NCBI GenBank assembly: GCA_030604885.1
Contig: JAUVUZ010000018.1
Location: forward strand, 1 to 64,000
DNA: 64,000 nt
Direction: 5' to 3'
Origin: Alphaproteobacteria bacterium
GTDB taxonomy: Bacteria; Pseudomonadota; Alphaproteobacteria; Rhodospirillales; Rhodospirillaceae
A program made the translations under genes and the position numbers. The notes under the pieces were generated by a model, which was given only the letters and a program-made list of their open reading frames with translations, made no database searches and was not told where the DNA came from. Shown piece by piece: positions 54,280 through 64,000 of the stretch; within the stretch, counting starts at the first letter, position 1, and each line of letters opens with the position of its first letter.

Positions 54280-54423
54280 ATGACTCATCGCACCCACCAC
54301 GGCGGACATCGGAAGGCGCGGGCGTTGGCCCGGACCGCTTCCGTTCCGGCGTGGGTTCCGGCGCTTTCCTCGCTGTTCCTTCTTCTTCTGGCCCTGCGAC
54401 TTATCGGCCCCTGGGCGGTCTGA
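54280..54423 (+). CDS. Small leucine-rich leader ORF upstream of leuA
   Basis: A 47-codon ORF with a GAGAGG site seven bases before its ATG (an in-frame ATG at 54265 is also possible). Its second half reads VPALSSLFLLLLALRLIG and then PWAV. The leucine run uses CTT CTT CTT CTG, and five CTT codons in all, although CTT is rare in neighbouring genes. It ends 88 bases before leuA, whose product makes leucine. This is what an attenuation leader peptide looks like. A short membrane protein is the alternative. Alternative pairings downstream exist (54408-54413 with 54448-54453, or 54412-54420 with 54473-54481), but I see no T-tract terminator. Confidence 0.55.
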   Translation: MTHRTHHGGHRKARALARTASVPAWVPALSSLFLLLLALRLIGPWAV

Positions 54424-54511
54424 GGTTTGCTTCGCGCACCCGACGTTCAGGGGATAACCGGAACCCAAGCGCGACCGCCCAACGCCAGAGACTGAAGAAC
54501 GGAGACACCCC

Positions 54512-57365
<2,854 letters not shown>

Positions 57366-57427
57366 GGCCAGATGGTCGGCGGCGCGCACTTCGGTCAGAT
57401 GTCTCGAACCGATCGGGAGATCCGCGC

Positions 57428-58384
57428 GTGAAGGGAAGCGCCGTCACCGGACGTTGGCATACCGCGCGGCTGCTGCTGCAGCGTTTCGCGTTCGTGGCGC
57501 TGGTGGGCGCCACGTTCGCGCTGATGCTGCTGGGCAAGGCCGACACCATCCTGGTGGAGCGCGCCCGCACCGTGGTGGTGGACGCGATGGCGCCGGTGAT
57601 CCGCGCCCTCTCCCAGCCCGCGGGCGCGATCGCCGAGATTTCCGACAACGTGCGCGACCTCGCCAACCTGCGCGCCGAGAACGCCCGCCTGCGCGAGGAG
57701 AACGAGCAGCTCCTGCGCTGGCGCGACATGGCCCGCACCCTGGAGGCGGAGAACGCGCAGTTCCAGTCGCTGCTGGACTACGTGCCGCTGCCCGAGGCGC
57801 GCGCGTTCTCGATCCGCGTGATGGGCGACACCGGCGGCGCCTTCGCCCACTCGGTGCTGGTGGCGGCGGGGGCGCGCGACAACGTGCGCAAGGGCATGGC
57901 GGTGCTTTCGGGCGACGGCCTGGTGGGCCGGGTCGCCCAGGTGGGGCGCAAGGCCTCGCGGGTGGTGCTGATCACCGACATCACCTCCCGCGTGCCGGTG
58001 GTGCTGGAGAGCACCCGCACCCGCGCGATTCTCGCCGGCAACAACAGCGAGAAGCCGCGCTTGATCTATCTGCCCGCCGGCGCGCGGGTCTCGCCCGGCG
58101 ACCGGGTGGTGACCTCGGGCCACGCGGGCGCCTTCCCCCCCGGGATTCCGGTGGGGGTGGTGTCGTCGGTGGACGACACGGTGATCCGGGTGCAGCCGTA
58201 CATGGACCGCGACCGCCTGGAGATCGTCCGCGTCGTCGACTACGGCCTGGCGGGGATTCTCGGCAGCCTCGACGAGGAGAGCCGGGCCGCCCAGGCGGAG
58301 GCGCTCAAGGCCGCCCGCGAACGCGGCAAGGCGCAGCGCCTCCAGGACGCCCAGCAGTCGGTTCCGGACGGCGGCGAACCGTGA
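57428..58384 (+). CDS. mreC: Rod shape-determining protein MreC
   Basis: A 318-residue bitopic membrane protein. One membrane helix is at about 18-36. A coiled coil follows (NLRAENARLREENEQLLRW, about 79-110). Then the paired beta-barrel periplasmic domain, with VSVLVAAGARDNVRKGMAVL-like AHSVLVAAGARDNVRKGMAV and DGLVGRVAQVGRKASRVVLI, LPAGARVSPGDRVVTSG and PPGIPVGVVSSV. MreC links MreB filaments to PBP2/RodA and activates PBP2. The start is GTG. It lies 62 bases after mreB. Confidence 0.95.
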   Translation: MKGSAVTGRWHTARLLLQRFAFVALVGATFALMLLGKADTILVERARTVVVDAMAPVIRALSQPAGAIAEISDNVRDLANLRAENARLREENEQLLRWRDMARTLEAENAQFQSLLDYVPLPEARAFSIRVMGDTGGAFAHSVLVAAGARDNVRKGMAVLSGDGLVGRVAQVGRKASRVVLITDITSRVPVVLESTRTRAILAGNNSEKPRLIYLPAGARVSPGDRVVTSGHAGAFPPGIPVGVVSSVDDTVIRVQPYMDRDRLEIVRVVDYGLAGILGSLDEESRAAQAEALKAARERGKAQRLQDAQQSVPDGGEP

Positions 58385-58411
58385 GCCGCGCACCGGTTTG
58401 AGGGTACGCCC

Positions 58412-58933
58412 GTGCTGATCGAGAAGACATTCCGGCAAAAGACCAGCCTGGCGATCCGCCAGACCTTGCCGTTCGTCACCGCCTTCGTCGCCGCGCTGCT
58501 GATGGCGACGCAGACCCACGTGCCGCGCCTCAACTCGATGATGCCGATGCTCAGCCTCGGCGTGGTGTTCTTCTGGTCGGTACACCGGCCGCAGCTGTTC
58601 GGCATGGGCGCGGCGTTCGTGATCGGCCTGTTGCAGGACCTCGTCACCGGCGTGCCGCTCGGCCTCGGCACCCTGATCCTGCTGCTCACCCGCGCCATCC
58701 TGGCGCCCCAGGCGCGGCTGTTCCTCGGGCGTCCGTTCGTGGTCCACTGGTGGGGGTTCATCCTGCTGTCGGCGGCGGTGGCGGCGGTTTCGTGGCTGGT
58801 GGCGGCGGTGGTGCTGGGAGTGCTGGCGCCGATCCACCTGGTGGTGATGTCGGCGCTGCTGGGGGTGGTGGCGTTCCCGGTCACCTACGGCATTTGCAGC
58901 CTGTTCGAGCGGCTGCTGGCGGAGGAGCCATGA
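58412..58933 (+). CDS. mreD: Rod shape-determining protein MreD
   Basis: A 173-residue integral membrane protein with about five hydrophobic segments. Family-like parts are FFWSVHRPQLFGMGAAFVIGLLQDLVTGVPLGLGTLILLL and a last helix ending FERLLAEEP. (These are two separate stretches in the middle and at the end.) It forms the membrane hub of the MreBCD complex. It starts with GTG, 27 bases after mreC, and its stop overlaps the mrdA ATG by two to four bases (ATGA). Confidence 0.9.
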   Translation: MLIEKTFRQKTSLAIRQTLPFVTAFVAALLMATQTHVPRLNSMMPMLSLGVVFFWSVHRPQLFGMGAAFVIGLLQDLVTGVPLGLGTLILLLTRAILAPQARLFLGRPFVVHWWGFILLSAAVAAVSWLVAAVVLGVLAPIHLVVMSALLGVVAFPVTYGICSLFERLLAEEP

Positions 58934-60804
58934 GCGGCGCGCGCGACAGCGAACGGGGCAAGCTCTTCAGCCGCCGCGCCGCCCTGCTGGCGGGCGGCCA
59001 GGGGGCGCTCACCCTCGCCCTCGCCGGGCGGATGTACTACCTCCAGGTGGTGGAGGCGGAGCGTTACGGCATCCTCGCCGACGAGAACCGCATCTCGCTG
59101 CGCCTGCTGCCGCCGCCGCGCGGCCTGATCGTCGACCGCTTCGGCCGCGAGCTGGCGGTCAACCGCCAGAACTTCCGCGTGCTGGTGGTGCGCGAGCAGA
59201 CCCCCGACCTCGGCCAGACCCTCGACGCCCTCGGCCTCATCATCCCCCTCACCGACGCCGACAAGCGCCGCATCCGCCGCGAGGTGGAGCGCAAGCGCGC
59301 GTTCATGCCGGTGCAGGTGAAGGAAAACCTCACCTGGGAGGAAATGGCGCAGATCCAGCTCAACGCGCCCGACCTGCCGGGGGTGGTGATCGACGAGGGC
59401 CTGACCCGCTTCTATCCCCACGGCGACGGCGGCGCGCAGATTCTCGGCTACGTCTCCTCGGTGTCCGAGCGCGACCTCACCGGCGAGGCGCTGCTGGAAC
59501 TGCCGGGCTTCCGCATCGGCAAGGCGGGGATCGAGAAGGTCTACGACCTCGCGCTCCGCGGCAAGGGCGGCAACTCCAAGGTCGAGGTCAACGCCCTCGG
59601 CCGGGTGATCCGCGAGCTGGAGCGCAAGGAGGGCACGCCGGGCGTCAACCTCACCCTCACCATCGACCTCGACCTGCAACAGTACGCGGTGGAGAAGATC
59701 GGCGAGGAGAGCGCGGCGGCGGTGGTGATGGACGTCCACACCGGCGAGGTGCTGGTGATGGCCTCGACGCCGTCGTTCGACCCCAACGCCTTCAACCGCG
59801 GCCTCACCGGCGAGGAGTGGAACGCGCTCATCAACAACGAGCGCGCGCCGTTGCGCAACAAGTGCATCTCCGCCCAGTTCTCGCCCGGCTCCACCTTCAA
59901 GATGGTGGTGGCGATGGCGGCGCTGGAGGCGGGGGTGATCTCCCCCGAGCAGACGGTGTTCTGCTCCGGCTCGGTGGACCTCGGCTCGCACCGCTTCCAC
60001 TGCTGGAAGAAGCACGGCCACGGTTCGATGAACATGACCGACGCGATCCAGCACTCCTGCGACGTCTACTTCTACGAGGTGGCGCGCCGCGTCGGCATCG
60101 ACCGCATCGCCGAGGTGGCGCGGCGTTTCGGCCTCGGCCAGCCCCTCGGCGTCGACCTGCCGAACGAGGTGGGCGGCCTGGTTCCCGACCGCGCTTGGAA
60201 GCGCGCCTTCAACGGCCAGCCGTGGCTGCCGGGCGAAACCCTCAACGCCGGCATCGGCCAGGGTTACGTGCTGGCGACGCCGCTGCAACTGGCGGTGATG
60301 ACGGCGCGCATCGCCAACGGCGGGGTGATGGTGCGGCCGCGCCTGACCCGCGAGTCGTTCACCCATTCCGGGGTGCGGGTGTCGTCCACCGAGCCGGTCG
60401 CCCAGGTGGGGATCAACCCCAAGTCGATCGCGGTGGTGCGGCGCGGCATGAACGACGTGGTCAACCACCCCCAGGGCACCGCCCACCGCGCCGCCTTCGA
60501 CCTCGGCGGCCAGAAGATGGCGGGCAAGACCGGCACCTCCCAGGTGCGCCGCATCAGCATGAAGGAACGCGAAACCACCGGCGTGCTCAAGAACGACGCG
60601 CTGCCGTGGCGGGAGCGCGACCACGCCCTGTTCGTCGCCTACGCGCCGGTCGAGGCGCCGCGCTACGCGGTGTGCGTGGTGGTGGAGCACGGCGGCGGCG
60701 GCTCGGCGGTGGCGGCGCCGATCGCCTCGGCGATCCTCCAGGAAACCCTGCGGCGCGACCCCTCGCGCCAGCGCCCGCCCGCGCCCACGGAAGGTCAGGC
60801 CTGA
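58930..60804 (+). CDS. mrdA: Penicillin-binding protein 2 (elongasome transpeptidase)
   Basis: A 624-residue class B PBP with an N-terminal membrane helix (LAGGQGALTLALAGRMYYLQ, about 19-38). The pedestal domain begins PPPRGLIVDRFGRELAVNRQ. The transpeptidase has the active Ser in FSPGSTFKMV (about 319), SCD in IQHSCDVYFYE (about 376) and KTGTS (about 533). It cross-links new glycan made by RodA during elongation. The start overlaps the mreD stop and the end overlaps the mrdB ATG, so the operon is tightly coupled. Confidence 0.95.
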   Translation: MSGARDSERGKLFSRRAALLAGGQGALTLALAGRMYYLQVVEAERYGILADENRISLRLLPPPRGLIVDRFGRELAVNRQNFRVLVVREQTPDLGQTLDALGLIIPLTDADKRRIRREVERKRAFMPVQVKENLTWEEMAQIQLNAPDLPGVVIDEGLTRFYPHGDGGAQILGYVSSVSERDLTGEALLELPGFRIGKAGIEKVYDLALRGKGGNSKVEVNALGRVIRELERKEGTPGVNLTLTIDLDLQQYAVEKIGEESAAAVVMDVHTGEVLVMASTPSFDPNAFNRGLTGEEWNALINNERAPLRNKCISAQFSPGSTFKMVVAMAALEAGVISPEQTVFCSGSVDLGSHRFHCWKKHGHGSMNMTDAIQHSCDVYFYEVARRVGIDRIAEVARRFGLGQPLGVDLPNEVGGLVPDRAWKRAFNGQPWLPGETLNAGIGQGYVLATPLQLAVMTARIANGGVMVRPRLTRESFTHSGVRVSSTEPVAQVGINPKSIAVVRRGMNDVVNHPQGTAHRAAFDLGGQKMAGKTGTSQVRRISMKERETTGVLKNDALPWRERDHALFVAYAPVEAPRYAVCVVVEHGGGGSAVAAPIASAILQETLRRDPSRQRPPAPTEGQA

Positions 60805-61964
60805 TGCCCGCGCAATTCCGCACCCTGCAGGACCGCCTGCACCACCAGGACATGACCCTCGGCGAAAAGCTGCGGCAGATCAGCTGGAGCTATCTGCTGC
60901 TGATCGCGGTGGTGGCGACGGTGGGCTTCTGCATGCTCTATTCCGCCGCCAACGGCCAGTGGGACCCGTGGGCCGACCGCCAGGTGGTGCGCTTCGGCGT
61001 CGGCGTGCTGGCGATGATCGGACTCGCGGTGCTCAACATCCGCGTTTATTTGCGCTACGCCTACGTGTTCTACGCCTTCGCCCTGGTGCTGCTGGTGGCG
61101 GTGGACGTGCGCGGCGTGATCGGCATGGGCGCGCAACGGTGGATCGACTTCGGCTTCATCCGCCTGCAGCCCTCGGAGCTGATGAAAATCGCCCTGATGC
61201 TGACGCTCGCCCGCTACTTCCACGGCCTCTCGATCGACGAGATCGGCCGCCCGTCGAAGCTGGTCGCGCCGATGCTGCTGACCTTCGTGCCGGTGGCGTT
61301 GATTCTCAAGCAGCCCGACCTCGGCACCGCGCTGATGCTGGTGATGGCGGGCGGCATCGTGTTCTTCGCCGCCGGGGTGCGGATCTGGAAGTTCGTGCTG
61401 CTGCTGGCGGGAGGGCTGGCCGCGGTGCCGGTGGCGTGGGGCATGCTGCACGACTACCAGCGCAACCGCGTGCTCACCTTCGTCAACCCGGAGCGCGACC
61501 CCCTCGGGGCGGGCTACCACATCCTGCAATCGAAAATCGCCCTCGGCTCCGGGGGGGTGTTCGGGCGCGGCTTCATGCAGGGCACGCAAAGCCACCTCAA
61601 CTTCCTGCCGGAAAAGCAGACCGACTTCATCTTCACCATGCTCGCCGAGGAGTTCGGCATGGTGGGCGGCCTCACCCTGCTGGCGCTCTACACCCTGATC
61701 GTGATCTTCGGCCTGGTGATCGCGCTGCGCTGCCGCCACCACTTCGGCCGCCTGCTGGCGCTGGGGCTGACCGCCAACTTCTTCCTCTACGTGTTCATCA
61801 ACATCGCCATGGTGATGGGCCTGATTCCGGTGGTGGGGGTGCCGCTGCCGCTGATTTCCTACGGCGGCACGGTGATGCTGACGCTGATGTGCGGCTTCGG
61901 CGTGGTGCAGTGCGTCAACGTCCACCGCGACGTCCAGCTCGGGCGCGGCGGCGGCGATCCATAA
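60804..61964 (+). CDS. mrdB: RodA peptidoglycan glycosyltransferase (SEDS family)
   Basis: A 386-residue polytopic membrane protein of the SEDS family. It polymerises lipid II for cell elongation with PBP2. Features are GAQRWIDFGFIRLQPSELMK, KQPDLGTALMLVMAGG, NPERDPLGAGYHILQSKIA with the catalytic-type Asp region, and HLNFLPEKQTDFIFTMLAEEFG, IPVVGVPLPLISYGGTVML. The ATG overlaps the mrdA stop by one base. After its stop a tiny CCGG stem and seven T (to 61986) may end the transcript weakly. Confidence 0.95.
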   Translation: MPAQFRTLQDRLHHQDMTLGEKLRQISWSYLLLIAVVATVGFCMLYSAANGQWDPWADRQVVRFGVGVLAMIGLAVLNIRVYLRYAYVFYAFALVLLVAVDVRGVIGMGAQRWIDFGFIRLQPSELMKIALMLTLARYFHGLSIDEIGRPSKLVAPMLLTFVPVALILKQPDLGTALMLVMAGGIVFFAAGVRIWKFVLLLAGGLAAVPVAWGMLHDYQRNRVLTFVNPERDPLGAGYHILQSKIALGSGGVFGRGFMQGTQSHLNFLPEKQTDFIFTMLAEEFGMVGGLTLLALYTLIVIFGLVIALRCRHHFGRLLALGLTANFFLYVFINIAMVMGLIPVVGVPLPLISYGGTVMLTLMCGFGVVQCVNVHRDVQLGRGGGDP

Positions 61965-61988
61965 CCGGATTCCGGCGCGTTTTTTTGC

Positions 61989-62017
61989 TTGCGGAGGCCG
62001 GGCGAACCCCCTATAAA
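61989..62017 (+). promoter_or_regulatory. Promoter of tRNA-Lys
   Basis: TTGCGG at 61989-61994, a 17-base spacer and TATAAA at 62012-62017, which puts the start of transcription about 15 bases before the mature tRNA 5' end. Position and spacing are convincing. Confidence 0.65.
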
Positions 62018-62038
62018 ACGCACCTCGCAACGGTTTGC

Positions 62039-62114
<76 letters not shown>

Positions 62115-62245
62115 AGTTTCCGAAGGGGTCGCCGGTTTCCGGCGGCCCCTTCTCCTTTGGCGGGATTGCGGTTTCCGGCCCCCCCTGCGCAATCTTGAAT
62201 TTTATGCGAAACTTCGAAAGTTTCGGGAGGGTGGCGGAGGGGGCG

Positions 62246-63247
62246 ATGGGCGCATGGCTTCGCGGCGCGGCGGTGGCGTTGGCGCTCGTCGGGCTGGCTC
62301 CGGCGGCGTGGGCCTCGGGATTCCTGGCGCGGCCGCTGGAACTGGTGGTGCCCTATGCGGCGGGCGGCGGCACCGACGTGGTCGCCCGGCTGGTGGCCGA
62401 GCGCCTCGCCGCCCAGCTCGGCGGCCGGGTGGAGGTGCGCAACGTGGTGGGCGGCGGCGGCTCCATCGGCACCAGTCAGGTGCTGCACGCGCCGCCCGAC
62501 GGCTACACCATCGGCACGGGGTCCCAGGGGCCGCTGGCGATGCTGCCGCAATATGGCGGCCTCGATTACGGCATCGACGACGTCGACTTCATCGCCCTGA
62601 TCGCCCGCAACCGCATGGTGCTGGTGGCGCGCGCGGGCCTGCCCTATGCCGACGCGGAAACCCTGCTGGCCCACGCCCGCGCCCACCCGGGCACGGTGAC
62701 GGTGGGCAACTCGGGCGCGGGCGGGGCCAACCACGTCGCCGCCGAGGGACTGGCGATGACGGCGGGTATCCGCATCCGCAGCGTGCCGTTCGCGGGCGGC
62801 GCGGCGGCGGTGGCGGCGTGCCTCGACGGCCGCATCGACACGGTGGTGGCGCACCCGTCCGAGGTGCAAGTGGCGGTGCGCGCCGGGCACCTGGTGCCGC
62901 TGCTGGTGATGGAGGAGACGCGCATCCCCGAGATGCCCGCGGTGCCCACGGCGCGGGAACTCGGGGTGGATTTCACCTGGGCGGCGTGGAAGGGGCTGAT
63001 CGCCCCGCGCGGCATGCCCGCCGAGGCGCGGGCGCGGCTGGTGGCCGCCCTCGACGCGATGTTCGCCGAGCCGGACTTCCGCGCCCGCCTCGCCGCCCTC
63101 GGCGAAACCGTGGACTACCGGCCCGGCGCGGCGTTCGCCGACCTGGCGCGGCGCGACTTCCTCGCCGCCGGGCGGGTGATCCGCGCCATCGCCGCCCACA
63201 ACCTCCCCAGCGCCGGGCCGGAACCGCAGCCGCAGCCGCCGCATTGA
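62246..63247 (+). CDS. Bug/TctC family tripartite tricarboxylate transporter substrate-binding protein
   Basis: A 333-residue periplasmic binding protein with a signal peptide (MGAWLRGAAVALALVGLAP, cleavage near AWA-SGF). I chose the ATG at 62246 because GGAGG lies five bases upstream. An ATG at 62204 is less suited. Family parts are PLELVVPYAAGGGTDVVAR, NVVGGGGSIGTSQVLHAPPD, GYTIGTGSQGPLAMLP, NSGAGGANHVAAEGL and FTWAAWKGLIAPRGMPAEAR. No tctA/tctB genes follow in the visible part. The ligand, probably a small carboxylate, is unknown. Confidence 0.85.
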   Translation: MGAWLRGAAVALALVGLAPAAWASGFLARPLELVVPYAAGGGTDVVARLVAERLAAQLGGRVEVRNVVGGGGSIGTSQVLHAPPDGYTIGTGSQGPLAMLPQYGGLDYGIDDVDFIALIARNRMVLVARAGLPYADAETLLAHARAHPGTVTVGNSGAGGANHVAAEGLAMTAGIRIRSVPFAGGAAAVAACLDGRIDTVVAHPSEVQVAVRAGHLVPLLVMEETRIPEMPAVPTARELGVDFTWAAWKGLIAPRGMPAEARARLVAALDAMFAEPDFRARLAALGETVDYRPGAAFADLARRDFLAAGRVIRAIAAHNLPSAGPEPQPQPPH

Positions 63248-63278
63248 TCCGCGGGACAACGGATCGGCGGCAGCGGCG

Positions 63279-64000
63279 ATGCAGCGGGAGACCCGACGAT
63301 TTCTCACCACCAGCGGCCGGGCGGCGGGCGGCGCGCTGATCTTCGCCCTGCCGATGCTGATGACCGCCGAGATGTGGGGCCTCGGCCTCGCCATGGACCG
63401 GCTGCGGCTGGCGGCGTTCATCCTGCTGTCGGTGCCGATGCTCACCGTGCTTTCCCACTTCATCGGCTTCGAGCGCACCGCCTGCTGGCGCGACGCCGCC
63501 TTCGACGCGGCCTACGCCCTCGGCCTCGGCGCGGCGATCGGCGCGGTGCTGCTGGGGGCGATCGCCGCGTTCGGGCCGCGCCCGACCTTCGATCAGGCGG
63601 TCGGCCAGGTGGCGGTGCAGATGGTTCCCGCCGCCATCGGCGCGCTGCTGGCGCGCACCCAGTTCGGCAGCGAATCCGCCCGCCCGCCCGCCGACGCCGG
63701 GCCGCCCTACGTCGGCGAGATGTTCCTGATGGGGGTGGGCGCCCTGTTCCTCGGCCTCAACATCGCCCCCACCGAGGAGGTGATGACCCTGGCCTCGCGC
63801 ATGACGCCCTGGCACGGCATCGCGGCGGTGGCGGGGTCGCTCTTGGCGATGCATGCGTTCGTCTACGCCGTCGGCTTCCGCGGCGGCTCCGCCCACTCCC
63901 CCGAGTTGCCGGGGCGGGCGGCGTTCCTGCGCTTCACCCTGCCGGGCTACGCGCTCGCCGCGGCGGTGAGCGTCTACACCCTGTGGATGTTCGGCCGCCT
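63279..64000 (+). CDS. TIGR02587 / DUF2391-type integral membrane protein (3' end beyond window)
   Basis: At least 240 residues, open at the window edge. Several hydrophobic segments and the sequence pattern MQRETRRFLTTSGRAAGGAL, FALPMLMTAEMWGLGLAMD, LSHFIGFERTACWRDAAFDA and GEMFLMGVGALFLGLNIAPT, EEVMTLASRM match the TIGR02587 family of putative integral membrane proteins with unknown function. It starts at ATG 63279, 31 bases after the Bug gene. It could be co-transcribed with that gene, but a role as its transporter is not supported. Confidence 0.8.
   Translation, partial: MQRETRRFLTTSGRAAGGALIFALPMLMTAEMWGLGLAMDRLRLAAFILLSVPMLTVLSHFIGFERTACWRDAAFDAAYALGLGAAIGAVLLGAIAAFGPRPTFDQAVGQVAVQMVPAAIGALLARTQFGSESARPPADAGPPYVGEMFLMGVGALFLGLNIAPTEEVMTLASRMTPWHGIAAVAGSLLAMHAFVYAVGFRGGSAHSPELPGRAAFLRFTLPGYALAAAVSVYTLWMFGR

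Noticed and set aside
54073-54423. 116-codon ORF starting inside repeat copy F
   Set aside because: Its first half is repeat sequence; only the last 47 codons have a ribosome site and distinctive content, so I list those as the leader ORF.

Overview
The window is a very GC-rich stretch of chromosome from a Gram-negative bacterium, most likely an alphaproteobacterium of the Rhodospirillales type. I infer this from the gene families (DUF1491, the GEAS form of acetolactate synthase, CbiG-CobJ fusion, RodA/MreBCD rod system, MipA/OmpV outer-membrane protein, UbiA/UbiD quinone enzymes) and from the uniform base and codon use. It is dense core-genome sequence. I see no insertion sequence, prophage, integrase or CRISPR array. 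The first ~110 bases are an unusually simple C/G run and may be a contig edge.

Layout. 1-3.4 kb: the end of xseA, an M23 peptidase, a lone TRAP-type binding protein, a small secreted protein and a DUF1491 gene. 3.4-10 kb: a cobalamin cluster, with cbiX-cobH-cobL-cobI-cbiG/cobJ on the minus strand and cobM divergent on the plus strand. More corrin genes follow at 15.2 kb (cobD) and 19.3 kb (cobB). CbiX plus full-length CbiG suggest the cobalt-early route. 10-18 kb: an RhlE-type helicase and a cold-shock protein, a class A penicillin-binding protein, two MFS exporters and a MarR regulator. 18-22 kb: an operon with a membrane/SCO1 fusion, cobB, a Fe-S-like cysteine-cluster protein and a YgjP peptidase. 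22-27 kb: a BMP-family (nucleoside-type) ABC importer and a glutamine amidotransferase.

27.5-31 kb holds a cobalamin riboswitch on the minus strand with no recognisable gene before a strong terminator, then a coiled-coil protein with a chemoreceptor, and a Crp/Fnr regulator. 31-42 kb: pmbA, ubiD, an EAL phosphodiesterase, mntP behind a yybP-ykoY manganese riboswitch, a P1-family peptidase, ubiA, rsmE, gshA, a small chorismate mutase and tldD. 42-48 kb: a very large multidomain flavin/Fe-S oxidoreductase, MipA, a lone branched-chain-type binding protein and msrB. 48-56 kb: serB and miaA, whose start codons overlap, then the branched-chain amino acid block ilvB-ilvH-ilvC and leuA, the latter preceded by a small leucine-rich leader ORF. 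56-62 kb: mreB-mreC-mreD-mrdA-mrdB, the elongasome operon. 62-64 kb: tRNA-Lys(CTT), a Bug-type binding protein and a truncated TIGR02587 membrane protein.

The most unusual non-coding content is a compound palindromic repeat of about 150-180 bp present at least six times between genes, in both orientations. One copy is fused into the 5' end of the M23 peptidase reading frame. The best leads for new biology are the orphan cobalamin-riboswitch transcript, the leuA leader, the Cys/His-tailed CbiX, the transporter-SCO fusion and the ~1160-residue oxidoreductase.
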